Positions 31,425 through 31,547 of a DNA stretch of 31,547 bases are shown piece by piece. The position numbers were made by a program, and so were the translations under genes. The stretch covers positions 1 to 31,547 of the IMG/VR virus record IMGVR_UViG_3300033146_001455, one strand, 5' to 3'. The number at the start of each line of letters is the position of its first letter. The stretch's first letter is position 1. Below the pieces are notes generated by a model that worked only from the letters and a program-made list of their open reading frames with translations, made no database searches and was not told where the DNA came from. This stretch comes from a virus.

Positions 31425-31547
31425 TATTCTACTCCCGGCTGGAACGAGTAAAATGTTTCGTCCGTATTAAAAGTGTTTGCCAGTGCCACCGCTTCGTCTC
31501 TCAGAACTTTTAATTCCCCAATATTAGGAGCTTTGTACTCTGGTGCA
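31424..31547 (-). CDS. C-terminal end of upstream gene (runs off right edge)
   Basis: About 40 residues only: APEYKAPNIGELKVL and on to NTFNTDETFYSFQPGVE. The stop codon shares one base with the gp10-like start, so it belongs to the tail/head completion operon. In P22 a small tail accessory protein (gp4) precedes gp10, but the visible part is too short for a family call. Confidence 0.6.
   Translation of the reverse strand, partial: APEYKAPNIGELKVLRDEAVALANTFNTDETFYSFQPGVE

Overview
This window looks like a large part of a tailed-phage (podovirus type) or prophage genome from a Gram-negative, mid-GC host. Forty-one coding regions are called. All but three small genes lie on the minus strand, and genes are tightly packed with many ATGA or TAATG stop-start overlaps. 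The host assignment rests on the P22-like DNA-ejection genes, a Sec-type signal peptide and consensus sigma70 promoters. I cannot name the host from the sequence. No integrase, holin, endolysin or tRNA gene was recognised, so lysis genes must lie outside the window and the lifestyle is unresolved. Two candidate repressor-type regulators (a ribbon-helix-helix protein and a Rha-like protein) suggest a regulated, possibly temperate, phage.

Layout, left to right. (1) 1-8758, minus strand: packaging and head module. In transcription order it holds terminase small and large subunits, two small proteins, a portal with an unusually long C-terminal extension, a coiled-coil protein, scaffold, major capsid protein, a small virion-type protein, a HeH/LEM-like protein and the start of a SAM methyltransferase that runs off the left edge. 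(2) 8759-8936: divergent control region with a promoter in each direction; the plus-strand promoter carries a Fur-box-like palindrome. (3) 8937-9759, plus strand: three small early-type genes ending at a bidirectional terminator. (4) 9802-14567, minus strand: replication operon with replisome organizer (containing iteron-like repeats), AEP primase, superfamily 2 helicase, RusA resolvase and several Cys-rich small proteins. It starts from a promoter sitting inside the terminator of the next module. (5) 14656-17783, minus: Rha-like regulator, UvrD-like helicase and two zinc-ribbon proteins. (6) 17855-21516, minus: a 57-residue RHH regulator with a probably leaderless mRNA, small proteins, a 426-residue unknown protein, and a Rad50/SbcC-like ATPase split into two genes. 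(7) 21684-31547, minus: tail and ejection module in the P22 order: gp10-like DNA stabilisation protein, needle/fibre, gp14-like GNAT-fold protein, gp7-, gp20- and gp16-like ejection proteins, and a tailspike with an N-terminal signal peptide.

How the parts work together: TerS/TerL pump DNA through the portal into a scaffold-built capsid; the gp10-like plug and needle seal the head; the three ejection proteins are packed in the head and delivered with the DNA; the tailspike binds or degrades the surface polysaccharide. The early genes start replication (organizer, primase, helicases) and process recombination intermediates (split Rad50-like ATPase, RusA). In the P22 gene order the head module (left edge) would be followed by the tail module (right edge). 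If the genome is circular or circularly permuted, the two window ends are therefore probably close neighbours, with the lysis genes and the rest of the head-tail connector in the missing part.
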